This document shows, piece by piece, positions 35,439 through 44,100 of a DNA stretch of 64,000 nt (within the stretch, counting starts at the first letter, position 1; the number at the start of each line of letters is the position of its first letter). Source of the DNA: Brevibacillus sp042683565 (GTDB lineage Bacteria > Bacillota > Bacilli > Brevibacillales > Brevibacillaceae); assembly GCF_042683565.1 (NCBI RefSeq), contig NZ_JBHUJW010000004.1, positions 57,646 to 121,645 on the forward strand. Reading direction: 5' to 3'. Under the pieces are notes generated by a model. That model saw only the letters and a list, made by a program, of their open reading frames with translations, searched no databases and was not told where the DNA came from. The position numbers and the translations under genes are program-made.

Positions 35439-36406
35439 TGTTCCCCCCCATCCGCGTACAACCAGCAGCGGCATTTGGTCCTGTCCAGCTGCAACAGCTC
35501 AGGCGGCTGTTCGTGGCAGATCTGCATCGCCTTCGCACAGCGCGGAGCAAACCGGCAGCCTTTGGGCATTTGCTGCGGCAGCGGAACCGCACCCGGAATG
35601 GTGTCAAGATACTCTCGCTCGTCATCCAGCTCCGGAATCGAATTCATCAGGCCGATCGTGTACGGGTGTTTCGGACTTTCAAACAACGTATCGACATCCG
35701 TCTCTTCCACGACCTGACCCGCGTACATGACGATGACGCGGTCGCACATCTCGGCGACGACGCCCAAATCGTGCGTGATCAGCATGATCGAGGTGCCCGT
35801 CTTTTCCTTGAGGTCGCGCATCAGATCGAGAATTTGCGCCTGGATCGTCACGTCCAGCGCCGTCGTCGGCTCATCCGCGATAATCAGCTTCGGATCGCAG
35901 GACATCGCCATCGCAATCATCACGCGCTGACGCATCCCCCCGGAGAGCTGATGCGGGTACTCGCCGTAAATTTCTTCCGCACGCGGCATCCCGACCGCTT
36001 TCAGCATGGCAATCGCCCGCTCTTTTGCCTTCGACTTGCTCACCTTCCTATGCAGCATGACCGCTTCTTCAATCTGTCTGCCTACCGTGTGCAGCGGATT
36101 GAGCGAGGTCATCGGCTCCTGAAAAATCATGGCGATTTCGTTGCCGCGAACTCGTTGCATTTCTTTTTCCGACAGCCCCAGGACATCCTTGCCGTTAAAG
36201 CGGATCGTTCCTTCCGATATACCGTTCGGCGGAAGCAGCCGCATGATCGAGAGGCTGGTCACGCTTTTTCCGCAGCCTGATTCCCCTACGACACCGAGCG
36301 TTTCGCCGGCACGGATCGAGAAGTCGACGCCGTCAACGACACTGACGACACCGCTGTCTGTGCGAAACCGGGTTCTCAGTTGTTCCACTTCCAAGATGGT
36401 CGTCAT
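35435..36406 (-). CDS. peptide ABC transporter ATP-binding protein (OppD/DppD type)
   Basis: The 323-residue ATPase has GESGCGKSVTSLSIMRLLP, LSGGMRQRVMIAMA, IIADEPTTALDVTIQ and the C-terminal Cys-rich part (CRFAPRCAKAMQIC). ATG 36406 lies 8 bases after GAGGGAG; the GTG at 36415 is adjacent to that element. A hairpin (TTATTCGC/GCGAATAA, 36442-36469) with no T tract stands between it and the permease gene and could affect message stability. Confidence 0.93.
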   Translation of the reverse strand: MTTILEVEQLRTRFRTDSGVVSVVDGVDFSIRAGETLGVVGESGCGKSVTSLSIMRLLPPNGISEGTIRFNGKDVLGLSEKEMQRVRGNEIAMIFQEPMTSLNPLHTVGRQIEEAVMLHRKVSKSKAKERAIAMLKAVGMPRAEEIYGEYPHQLSGGMRQRVMIAMAMSCDPKLIIADEPTTALDVTIQAQILDLMRDLKEKTGTSIMLITHDLGVVAEMCDRVIVMYAGQVVEETDVDTLFESPKHPYTIGLMNSIPELDDEREYLDTIPGAVPLPQQMPKGCRFAPRCAKAMQICHEQPPELLQLDRTKCRCWLYADGGEQ

Positions 36407-36510
36407 CTGCCCCACTCCCTCTTTATTAGCGTGCAGGGAAGTTATTCGCTTTTACGCAGCGGCGAATAATCTTGCCCGTTTCTTGTTTCCCCTTTGGCAT
36501 GCTGCCTGCG

Positions 36511-37344
36511 TTATTTCCGTGACCGCGGATCGAGCACTTGCTGCAAGCCATCCCCCAGCAGGTTGAACCCGAGCACGACCAAAAAGATGGCGATACCAGG
36601 GTAAAACGTTGCATAAGGCGCGACAGACATCAGCGTCTGCGCCTGGTTCAGCATGCTTCCCCACGATGGGGTAGGCGGCTGGACGCCCAGTCCGAGATAA
36701 GAGAGCGAGGCCTCGGCGATAATCCCGGATGCCATCGCCAGTGTCGCCTGGATCATGATCGGGTTGAGCGCGTTCGGCAGGATGTGCCGGAAAATGATCC
36801 GCGCGTCTTTCACGCCGACTGAGCGTGCTGCATGAATGTATTCCATATTGCGAAGAGTCAGAACCTGACCGCGTGTAATGCGGACAAAGGCGGGAGCAAA
36901 CCCGATGCCGATCGCCAGCATGGCGTTGCCAAAGCCCGAGCCGAGCACGGCGGAAATCGCCAGCGCCAAAATCAGGAACGGAAAGGCCTGCATCGCATCG
37001 ACGCTGCGCATGACGATCCACTCGTCCCAGAAACCGCGGTAGTAGCCGGACAACAGCCCGATCGGCACGCCGATCAGCATCGCGATCCCGACGGAAATCA
37101 ATGCTGCTTCCATGGAGATGCGCGCCCCGTAAACGACGCGGGAGAAAATGTCGCGGCCAAGGTCATCAGTCCCGAACAGGTGGGTGCCGTCAGGTGGCAG
37201 CAAAATGCTGTTGTAATCTTGTTCGTTCGGGTCGAACGGAGCGATCTGGGGAGCAAAGATTGCCACCACGATCAGCCCGAGAATAATCACCGCCCCGATG
37301 ACCCCGAGCCCATTCCGGAGAAATTTGCCCATGGTTTTCATCAC
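36511..37344 (-). CDS. peptide ABC transporter permease (OppC/DppC type)
   Basis: The 277-residue permease has an N-terminal TM, the periplasmic-type segment THLFGTDDLGRDIFSRVVYG characteristic of DppC, and the EAA loop HAARSVGVKDARIIFRHILP. About six TM helices are present. The start (GTG 37344, or ATG 37341) overlaps the DppB stop. Confidence 0.93.
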   Translation of the reverse strand: MMKTMGKFLRNGLGVIGAVIILGLIVVAIFAPQIAPFDPNEQDYNSILLPPDGTHLFGTDDLGRDIFSRVVYGARISMEAALISVGIAMLIGVPIGLLSGYYRGFWDEWIVMRSVDAMQAFPFLILALAISAVLGSGFGNAMLAIGIGFAPAFVRITRGQVLTLRNMEYIHAARSVGVKDARIIFRHILPNALNPIMIQATLAMASGIIAEASLSYLGLGVQPPTPSWGSMLNQAQTLMSVAPYATFYPGIAIFLVVLGFNLLGDGLQQVLDPRSRK

Positions 37345-38297
37345 TCACCCGCTCCTTTCCCGCTCTTGATGCGCGGATCAATGACGGCGTACAAAATGTC
37401 GACAGCCAGATTGACGATGACAACCAGCACGGCGGATACGAGAATCGCGCCTTGCACGGTTACGTAATCCCGTTTGAATACCGACTCGACGATCAGACGA
37501 CCAAAGCCCGGGATCGAAAAGATCGACTCCGTGATGACCAGTCCGCCCAAAAGACCTGCGATCATTAAGCCGGATGTTGTCACAACAGGCACCATCGCAT
37601 TGCGCAGGGCGTGTCCCAGAATCGTCCGCGCCTCGTTCAAGCCTTTTGCTTTCGCCGTGCGGATAAAGTCCATGTTGACGACATCCAGCAGGGACGAGCG
37701 CAGCATGCGCATGAGGACGGCCGATTCGCGCAAGCCGGTCGCCACACAGGGCAGGACCATGGCCAGCAAGTTTTGCGCAGGGTTTTCAAAGAAGGAGACG
37801 TATCCCGAAGATGGCAGCCATTGGTGCTCAACGGCAAAGTAAATAATCATCATCATCGCCAGCCAGAAGCTCGGGATGCTCATCCCGCCCAGCGCGGCAA
37901 AGGTACTCGTATAATCAATCCAGGTTCCGCGCCGCGTTGCCGCCAGAATCCCCGCAGGAAATGCGATGAGGATCGCCACGAGGAACGTTCCGATGGTCAA
38001 TTCCACCGTCGCTGGCAGCCTTTGCTGAATCAGCGTGGAGACCGGAATCCGGTCCGTGATAGACATTCCCAGATCACCTGTTACCACTTTTCCCAGCCAG
38101 GAAAAATACTGCACCACGATCGGTTTGTCCAGACCCAGTTCCGCTCGCAGTGCCTGGTAGGCTTCCGGTGTCGCCTCCTGTCCTAAAATGACCCGGGCAG
38201 GGTCGCCCGGGATCATGTGAATCAAAGAGAAAGTCAGAATCGACACCAGCAGGAGAATCGGGATTGTCAGCAGCAGGCGTCTGACCACAAACATCAT
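37341..38297 (-). CDS. peptide ABC transporter permease (OppB/DppB type)
   Basis: The 318-residue permease has the family N-terminus FVVRRLLLTIPILLLVSILT, HMIPGDPARVILG, and the EAA loop RTAKAKGLNEARTILGHALR. AGGAGG precedes the ATG. It follows the binding-protein gene by about 55 bases. Confidence 0.93.
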   Translation of the reverse strand: MMFVVRRLLLTIPILLLVSILTFSLIHMIPGDPARVILGQEATPEAYQALRAELGLDKPIVVQYFSWLGKVVTGDLGMSITDRIPVSTLIQQRLPATVELTIGTFLVAILIAFPAGILAATRRGTWIDYTSTFAALGGMSIPSFWLAMMMIIYFAVEHQWLPSSGYVSFFENPAQNLLAMVLPCVATGLRESAVLMRMLRSSLLDVVNMDFIRTAKAKGLNEARTILGHALRNAMVPVVTTSGLMIAGLLGGLVITESIFSIPGFGRLIVESVFKRDYVTVQGAILVSAVLVVIVNLAVDILYAVIDPRIKSGKGAGE

Positions 38298-38352
38298 GAC
38301 AATTCCTCCTCGCTCTTGCTGTTATAGTATGGAAAAAACTCGAGGCCCAGCG

Positions 38353-39927
38353 TTATTGCTTGTCCAGGGTAGCCGTGCGAATCAGACCGTCTGGAACATA
38401 GGTGAAGCCCGTTACTTTTTTGTTCATGCCGATCAACACGAATTGGTGGTACAGATAGGAGTAGCCCGCTTCTTCCTGCAGCAGCTTGGTCGCATCCTCG
38501 TACAGCGCTTTGCGTTTGTTCTCGTCGACTTCGCTGCGCGCTTTCAGGACCAGATCATCCAGTGCCGGCAGGGAGATGCGGCCGTCGTTGTTCGGCATGC
38601 CGGTTACGACAAAGTCATGGAAGTTTTGGTCAGGGTCCTGACGTCCGGACCAGCCCAGTTGCAGTGCGTCGAATTCGCCTTTTTCGCCTGTTTCCAGCAG
38701 TTGGCCGTACTCCAGCTTTTCCAGGCTCGCATTGATGCCGTATTGTTTCCACATGTTTTGCAGAACGGCACCCAGCTGCTCGTTTTCCGGCGAAGACGTG
38801 ATGTACAGTTTGAAGCTAAACCCGTTCGGCTGTCCGCCTTTTGCCAGCAGGTCCTTGATCTTCGCGGCGTCTGGCTTGACCGGAGCGTTCAGCGCTTCGT
38901 TGTAGGCCAGGCTGCCTTTGGCAAATGCCGTACGGGCCGGTGCCGCATAGCCGTTAAACAGAACTTTCACCAGTGCTTCACGGTCGATAGCTGCATCTAC
39001 CGCCTGGCGCAAGTATTTGTTGTCAAATGGCGCGCGGGAGTTGTTCAGGTACAGACCTTGATAGCCCCAGCCGGATTCAGCGGTCAGCGTCAGGTTGGAA
39101 TCTCCTTTGACAGCCGGAATTTCCTTGACTGGCGTGTCGTCGATGATGTCCAGCATGCCGGAACGCAGGTTTTGCACCTTCGCTGTACCGTTCGTAAATA
39201 CTTTATAGGTGACTTCATCTACTTTCGGAGCCCCGCCCCAGTAGTTTTCGTTCTTTTTCAGCGTTACGTGGTCGCCTTTGACCTGCTCTACGAATACGAA
39301 CGGCCCGGTACCCGACGGATGGTTCAGGTATTGCTCGCCATACTGTTTCACCGCTGCCGGGGATACCATCGTACCGGCACGGTCAGCCAGGATGGACAGG
39401 AACGGAGCGAACGGCTGCTTCATTTGAACTTTCACGGTGTTTTTGTCGACGACGGTTACGGAATCGACGAACTTCATGTCGCCCTTGCGCTTCGATTTCT
39501 CGTCGTTCATGTTGCGCTCGAAGTTGAATTTCACCGCTTCCGCGTCAAAGTCTGTGCCATCGTGGAACTTCACGCCTTGCTTCAATTTGAAGGTGTACGT
39601 CTTGCCGTCCGGCGTAATCTCGTAGGACTCGACCAGCATCGGCACGACTTTCCCGCTCGGATCGATATCAAACAGCTTGTCATAGAGGCTGGCGTATACC
39701 TGGCGATCGTACAGCGAAGTCGAAATATTCGGGTCCATGGAAGGCGGATCTGCCTTCAGTCCGATGTTGATCACTTTTTTCCCGGTGGATGGCGCAGGTG
39801 CTGCTGTATTGCCACCCTCATTGCCCGGAGCTGGACTAGCGCTTCCGCCCCCGCCACAGCCCGTTACCAGAAGCATGGTTCCCAGTACGGCACTCATCAA
39901 TGTTTTGCCCGCTTTTTTTGAAAACAT
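38353..39927 (-). CDS. peptide-binding lipoprotein (SBP family 5)
   Basis: The 524-residue extracytoplasmic solute-binding protein has a lipobox (LGTMLLVTGCGGGG, Cys about 24), a Gly/Pro-rich linker and the family 5 signature IGLKADPPSMDPNISTSLYD. Later segments read FKLKQGVKFHDGTDFDAEAV and HPSGTGPFVFVEQVKGDHVT. It delivers ligand to the four-component transporter encoded downstream. The gamma-glutamyltransferase in the same operon makes glutathione or gamma-glutamyl peptides a reasonable candidate ligand (compare gsiB), but plain dipeptides are equally possible. Confidence 0.93.
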   Translation of the reverse strand: MFSKKAGKTLMSAVLGTMLLVTGCGGGGSASPAPGNEGGNTAAPAPSTGKKVINIGLKADPPSMDPNISTSLYDRQVYASLYDKLFDIDPSGKVVPMLVESYEITPDGKTYTFKLKQGVKFHDGTDFDAEAVKFNFERNMNDEKSKRKGDMKFVDSVTVVDKNTVKVQMKQPFAPFLSILADRAGTMVSPAAVKQYGEQYLNHPSGTGPFVFVEQVKGDHVTLKKNENYWGGAPKVDEVTYKVFTNGTAKVQNLRSGMLDIIDDTPVKEIPAVKGDSNLTLTAESGWGYQGLYLNNSRAPFDNKYLRQAVDAAIDREALVKVLFNGYAAPARTAFAKGSLAYNEALNAPVKPDAAKIKDLLAKGGQPNGFSFKLYITSSPENEQLGAVLQNMWKQYGINASLEKLEYGQLLETGEKGEFDALQLGWSGRQDPDQNFHDFVVTGMPNNDGRISLPALDDLVLKARSEVDENKRKALYEDATKLLQEEAGYSYLYHQFVLIGMNKKVTGFTYVPDGLIRTATLDKQ

Positions 39928-40058
39928 GAAGACGACCCCTTTTCTTTTTCAGTTTTCGTGCAAGTCCAGTACGCTTTCTCTATGCTGTCACTTCTATGGA
40001 AAGATCCTCTCCAACGGCGCTTACTCCGGTGGCATTCCCCCTTCCCATGTCGCGCTAT

Positions 40059-40535
40059 TCAGCGGACGAATTTGTACTTGGATTTCAAAATCTTCAATTC
40101 GTTGATGACGTTCACCCTGATGATTCCCGGGATTTTGTTCAGCTTGTTCATCAGAAATTGCGACAATTCTTCGTAGCTGCGAACCAAAACTTGCGTGGTG
40201 AGTTGATACTCTCCGGAAGTCAACACGACCAGACGCACTTCTACGGTGTCGTTCAGCACCGCGACCACATCGTCCAGCTTGGTCGCCTCGACAGCAATCT
40301 GTACGAATGCCTGTACGTTCAGTCCTGCCTTGACCGGATTGACGATGCCTACCAGACTCAAGACACCCTCGTCCTGCATTTGCTGCACCCGCATCCGGAT
40401 GGTCTTTTCCGTGACTCCCAGCTCTTTGGCAATTTGCGTAAACGGGGCACGCGCATTTTCCTGCAGCGCACGGACGATGCCGTAGTCAATGTCATCCAAT
40501 TCGGAATAAAGCGAGCGTCGGAAATTCTCCTCCAT
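40059..40535 (-). CDS. Lrp/AsnC-family regulator (YwrC-like)
   Basis: The 158-residue protein has an N-terminal helix-turn-helix (LDDIDYGIVRALQENARAPF, IAKELGVTEKTIRMRVQQMQ) and a C-terminal RAM domain (AFVQIAVEATKLDDVVAVLN, VLTSGEYQLTTQVLV) that binds amino acids and multimerises. It lies 131 bases upstream of the binding-protein gene, same strand, and probably controls the operon. An imperfect inverted repeat (CCAACGG/CCGGTGG, 40011-40032) lies in that gap and could be an operator. Confidence 0.9.
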   Translation of the reverse strand: MEENFRRSLYSELDDIDYGIVRALQENARAPFTQIAKELGVTEKTIRMRVQQMQDEGVLSLVGIVNPVKAGLNVQAFVQIAVEATKLDDVVAVLNDTVEVRLVVLTSGEYQLTTQVLVRSYEELSQFLMNKLNKIPGIIRVNVINELKILKSKYKFVR

Positions 40536-40733
40536 ACTATCCCTACCTTTTTTCGTCCTTTTATCTAATAATTCGACCTTTTTACAACCTAAAACTTTGA
40601 ATTACCAGACGAATTGCGTAACAATATCGTTACTATAATACGAATTACGGAAGTTTGCAATATTTTCTCTGAAAATTTGCTTTTGAAAGCATTTTCAAAC
40701 TTTTATTTCTGTTTATCATATGTTGAATCTGTA

Positions 40734-40775
40734 TAAAAAAATAAAGACAGCCTGCCTTCGCGGTCAGCTGTCTTT
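40734..40775 (-). terminator. terminator after guaD
   Basis: On the minus strand AAAGACAGC pairs with GCTGTCTTT and is followed by TTTATTTTTTTA. The hairpin lies just beyond the guaD stop. The stretch from here to 40535 is AT-rich and should hold the promoter of the Lrp gene. Confidence 0.8.
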
Positions 40776-40782
40776 CATCTCT

Positions 40783-41265
40783 TCAGTATTCGATTTTGTT
40801 TTGCGACTGCGCCCATGTCTCAAAAGGGCTGCGGTAGCGGTCCGGCTGAATCCGGATAAAGGGGATGGTCCGGTTCTCCAGCGGTACTCCGATCTGCTCG
40901 TAGATGAACTGGTCATCAAATCCGATTTCGGCCGCGTCCTGCTTCGTGCAAGCGTAGTACACCGCCTTGGGCCGCGCCCAGTAGATCGCTCCCAGGCACA
41001 TCGGGCAAGGCTCGCAGCTCGTATACAGTTCGCATTCCGTCAACTGGAACGTGCCCAGCCTGCGGCACGCATCCCGGATCGCCTGCACCTCCGCATGCGC
41101 CGTCGGATCGTTCGTCGCCGTCACCTCGTTGCTGCCAGTCCCCACGATCTGCCCATTTTTGACGACAATCGCCCCGAACGGCCCGCCGTGGCTTTTCAGC
41201 ACGTTTTCCAGTGCGAGCTGCACCGCTTTTGCCATCCAGGATTGCTGCTCCGTCTGCATCTGCAT
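40783..41265 (-). CDS. guaD: guanine deaminase
   Basis: GuaD deaminates guanine to xanthine for purine salvage or nitrogen use. The 160-residue cytidine-deaminase-fold enzyme shows the zinc site THAEVQAI (His and catalytic Glu) and TSCEPCPMCLGAIYWARPKA. It has the B. subtilis GuaD-type C-terminus DDQFIYEQIGVPLENRTIPF, ending in an aromatic KIEY that swaps into the partner active site. TadA proteins lack this tail. AGGAGAG precedes the ATG. It lies between the Bce permease and the Lrp gene. Confidence 0.93.
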   Translation of the reverse strand: MQMQTEQQSWMAKAVQLALENVLKSHGGPFGAIVVKNGQIVGTGSNEVTATNDPTAHAEVQAIRDACRRLGTFQLTECELYTSCEPCPMCLGAIYWARPKAVYYACTKQDAAEIGFDDQFIYEQIGVPLENRTIPFIRIQPDRYRSPFETWAQSQNKIEY

Positions 41266-41309
41266 CGTCCTCCTCTCTCCTATTTTATGTATGTTCGCCC
41301 TCCTCCATG

Positions 41310-41357
41310 AAAAGACCTCGTCGGGTCGGCTGCAAAAACGCCTTTCCCGCGAGGTCC
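41310..41357 (-). terminator. probable terminator after the Bce-type permease gene
   Basis: GACCTCG-c-GGG and CCCG-a-CGAGGTC form a long stem on the minus strand, followed by TTTT. It separates bceB from guaD. Confidence 0.6.
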
Positions 41358-41373
41358 AATATCACGGCCGCCA

Positions 41374-43260
41374 TCATCGCGCCATCGTGCGCTTGAGGTG
41401 GAACAAATAGCGATTGCGGATGATCCAGAAGTAGATGGCCTGAACGAGCACAAAGCTGAGCAGGACGATGGCCGTCGGTTTGAAGACGGACGCGATGAGC
41501 ATGATCTTCAGCAGGCTTTGCAGGGAGACGAACGCTACCGAGCTGTGAATGATTGCCACGGTGATCGGCACGAAAAACAGCAGGGCGATCTGGATGGTCA
41601 CGATTCGGGACAATTCCCTGTCTGACAGTCCAATTTTCGCAATCGCCCCGTACTGTCTGCGGTCGTTTTCCAGGTCGGTGTACAGCCGGAAGTACAGGAA
41701 GCTGGCTGCTGCCACGAAAAACAGGACGCCGACGAACAGCCCGATGAACAAAGCCGTATTCGCCGCCTGCTTCATCGAGTGGTAAACAGGCGCGCGGGCC
41801 GAGAAATAGTAGTGGCCGCCGTAGTGCTCGATTTTCTCCTGCAGGCTGATGCTGATCGCCTGCGTGTCCTTCCACCTCGGCACGACATAGCCGTAGCGGA
41901 CCTCTTCATTCAGGCCCTGCAGCCGGTCGTAGACGCGGTCGGGAATGACGGCCAGCCGCTCGAAGGCGAGGCCGGTGAGTAGCGGGTTGATCTTCGTATC
42001 CGTCTTGACGGTCAGGCTGTTCTGACCGACGTCCAGCACCTTGCTCTCTACGGAGTCGCCAAACCAGCGGACGACGAGGAACGCCTCATTTTCCTTCAGC
42101 TCCAGTTGCCGCGTATTCGCCGCGATGGCAAACTGGTTGTAGTCTGTCAGCTTGACGACCCCGATCTTTTCTCCGTTGACCTCCTGCGGCAATATCCGCA
42201 TAGTCGCCTGGTGCTTCTCAAAGGAAAATCCGCCCTGCAGCAGGCTGTTTTCGATCAGGGCGAGATGCCTCTGCTCCTCGGGGTTGTCCCTGCTTGTCTG
42301 ATACTCGAAGGCAAACGGATTCGTCTTTATCACCGTCTCCTGGATGGAGCCAGCCAGCGCCGCCAGCGTCCCGATGGCACAAAAGGCGACAGTGGAGACG
42401 ATGCAGACGAGGAAAAACATCCGGGCGTTGTCCTTCATCCGGTAGTCCAGATCGGACAGAATAATCAGGTTGGTGCCTCTCCAGTAAATGGACCGCTTTT
42501 TCTTCAAATACCCGATGACGAAGACGCTAAGCTGGGTAAAGAGCAAATACGTCCCGGCGATGGTCAGCACCGTGACCGGCAGCAGCAGGATGACGACGGA
42601 CAGCCCTTCTGCCGTCAACGCGAGCAAGTAGGCAATGCCCAGCAATCCTGCGGCCAGCACCGAGAGAAAGAGCGACGCCGTGGGCTCGCGCCTGGGCCGC
42701 TGGCTGCCCTGAAGCAAATCCAGCAGGCTTCGGCTGCGCAGCAGAAGCACCGAAAAGAACGAAATCGCCGCAAACAGGACGAGAAACGCGACGACCGTCA
42801 ACCCCATCGCCTGCCAGGGAAAGTAAAACGCCAGCGCCTGCACATCGAGCAAAAATGCGGCGAACTGAAAGAACAGCTTGCCGAGGACGAGTCCCAGCCC
42901 GATGCCGCACAGAATCGAGACGACGCCGATCAGCATGGTCTCCATGAAGATCAGCAGGTTTCGCTGCCGCGCCGTCATCCCGTGCAAGAACAGGATGCCG
43001 AACTCCTTTTCCCGCTTTTTCAGAAAGGCCCCGACGCAGTAGAACAAAAAGAAAAACGCGAACAAAAAAATGATGTACTCCGCCACGATCATCCCCGTGG
43101 CGACCGATCCGTGAATCTCCTCGTCGTCGATGCCCGGATGGTAGATGAACATGGCGTACACGAAAAAGATCATGACGGAAAAGACGCTGCTCAAAAAGAA
43201 GGCGGCGTACGTCCGTTTGTTGCGCAGGACGTTGTTACACGCGAATTGTCGAAAGGTCAT
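41374..43260 (-). CDS. bceB: Bce-type antimicrobial-peptide ABC transporter permease
   Basis: The 628-residue permease of the BceB/FtsX class has about ten TM helices and a large extracellular domain between TM7 and TM8 (roughly residues 320-510, including LPQEVNGEKIGVVKLTDYNQ). The N-terminus MTFRQFACNNVLRNKRTYAA is typical. ATG 43260 has GGGAGGG upstream and lies within the end of the ATPase gene. Such transporters remove peptide antibiotics from lipid targets and signal flux to the partner kinase. The inducing antibiotic is unknown; the symbol is by family. Confidence 0.88.
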   Translation of the reverse strand: MTFRQFACNNVLRNKRTYAAFFLSSVFSVMIFFVYAMFIYHPGIDDEEIHGSVATGMIVAEYIIFLFAFFFLFYCVGAFLKKREKEFGILFLHGMTARQRNLLIFMETMLIGVVSILCGIGLGLVLGKLFFQFAAFLLDVQALAFYFPWQAMGLTVVAFLVLFAAISFFSVLLLRSRSLLDLLQGSQRPRREPTASLFLSVLAAGLLGIAYLLALTAEGLSVVILLLPVTVLTIAGTYLLFTQLSVFVIGYLKKKRSIYWRGTNLIILSDLDYRMKDNARMFFLVCIVSTVAFCAIGTLAALAGSIQETVIKTNPFAFEYQTSRDNPEEQRHLALIENSLLQGGFSFEKHQATMRILPQEVNGEKIGVVKLTDYNQFAIAANTRQLELKENEAFLVVRWFGDSVESKVLDVGQNSLTVKTDTKINPLLTGLAFERLAVIPDRVYDRLQGLNEEVRYGYVVPRWKDTQAISISLQEKIEHYGGHYYFSARAPVYHSMKQAANTALFIGLFVGVLFFVAAASFLYFRLYTDLENDRRQYGAIAKIGLSDRELSRIVTIQIALLFFVPITVAIIHSSVAFVSLQSLLKIMLIASVFKPTAIVLLSFVLVQAIYFWIIRNRYLFHLKRTMAR

Positions 43261-44005
43261 AGTTGTTCCCTCCCAAAAACGACAGGGCGTCAATGATCTT
43301 TTGGAAGAACACCTGGCGACTGGCTCCCCGGTACATTTCGTTGTGCAACTGTCCGTCTTTGATAAAAATGACGCGGTGGCAATAGCTCGCAGCCAGAGCG
43401 TCGTGCGTGACCATCAGCATGGTCATATTTTCCGACTGGTTGATGGCGGCGAGCGTCTCCATCACGCTGCGCGACGATTTCGAGTCGAGATTTCCCGTCG
43501 GCTCGTCCGCGAGCAAAAGCGACGGCGTATGGATGATCGCCCGGGCGATGGCCGTCCGCTGCCGCTGTCCGCCCGACACCTCGAACGTCCGCTTGTCCAA
43601 AATGTCCTCGATGCCCAGCTTGGCGGCGATCGCCTGCAGCTTCTCCTCGATAACTGCCACGCTCTCCCCTTCCAGCGTCAACGGCAGCACGATATTTTCC
43701 CCGATTGTCAGCGTGTCGAGCAAGTTGAAATCTTGAAAGACGAATCCCAGCTCCCTGCGCCGAAACAGGGCGAGCTTCTCCTTTTTTAACTGATGCGGGT
43801 TGGTTTCGTTCAGCAGAACCGCTCCCGAGGTCGGCGTGTCGATCGTGGAAATCATGTTCAGCAGCGTCGTCTTCCCGCTTCCCGAAGGGCCCATGATCCC
43901 GACGAACTCCCCTTTACGTACAGTGAAATCTATATCCGTCAATGCGCGGTACGTAACCTTGCCGCCGTAGATTTTGCTCAGACTACTCACCTGCAACATG
44001 TCCAT
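43235..44005 (-). CDS. bceA: Bce-type ABC transporter ATP-binding protein
   Basis: The 256-residue ATPase has MGPSGSGKTTLLNMISTIDT, the Q loop FVFQDFNLLDTLTIGENIVL, the signature VSGGQRQRTAIARAI and LLLADEPTGNLDSKSS. ATG 44005 follows GGAGGAGGAT; upstream codons lie in the promoter. It overlaps bceB by 26 bases. A predicted response-regulator operator and -10 element lie just upstream. Confidence 0.92.
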   Translation of the reverse strand: MDMLQVSSLSKIYGGKVTYRALTDIDFTVRKGEFVGIMGPSGSGKTTLLNMISTIDTPTSGAVLLNETNPHQLKKEKLALFRRRELGFVFQDFNLLDTLTIGENIVLPLTLEGESVAVIEEKLQAIAAKLGIEDILDKRTFEVSGGQRQRTAIARAIIHTPSLLLADEPTGNLDSKSSRSVMETLAAINQSENMTMLMVTHDALAASYCHRVIFIKDGQLHNEMYRGASRQVFFQKIIDALSFLGGNNYDLSTIRV

Positions 44006-44036
44006 CAGCCTAATCCTCCTCCACCCTTTCATCCCC

Positions 44037-44100
44037 ACTATACGGAAGCACGCGAGATACCGCCATCGAATTAACTTTCAGCTTCCTTACGATCTTGTAA
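44037..44100 (-). promoter_or_regulatory. bceAB promoter with BceR-type operator
   Basis: On the minus strand TTACA-N4-CGTAA (44087-44100) fits the Bce-type regulator site TNACA-N4-TGTAA at all but one position. It is followed by GG, three bases and CTGAAAGTTAATTCGATGG. A -10 TATAGT lies at 44037-44042, its centre 54 bp from the operator centre. The operator lies inside the 3' end of the kinase gene. The same layout precedes the ECF sigma gene. Confidence 0.7.

Noticed and set aside
39928..40058. Riboswitch before the peptide-binding lipoprotein gene
   Set aside because: The leader has a purine-rich segment and one imperfect hairpin, but none of the cores I know (glycine, lysine, cobalamin, SAM, T-box) can be traced.
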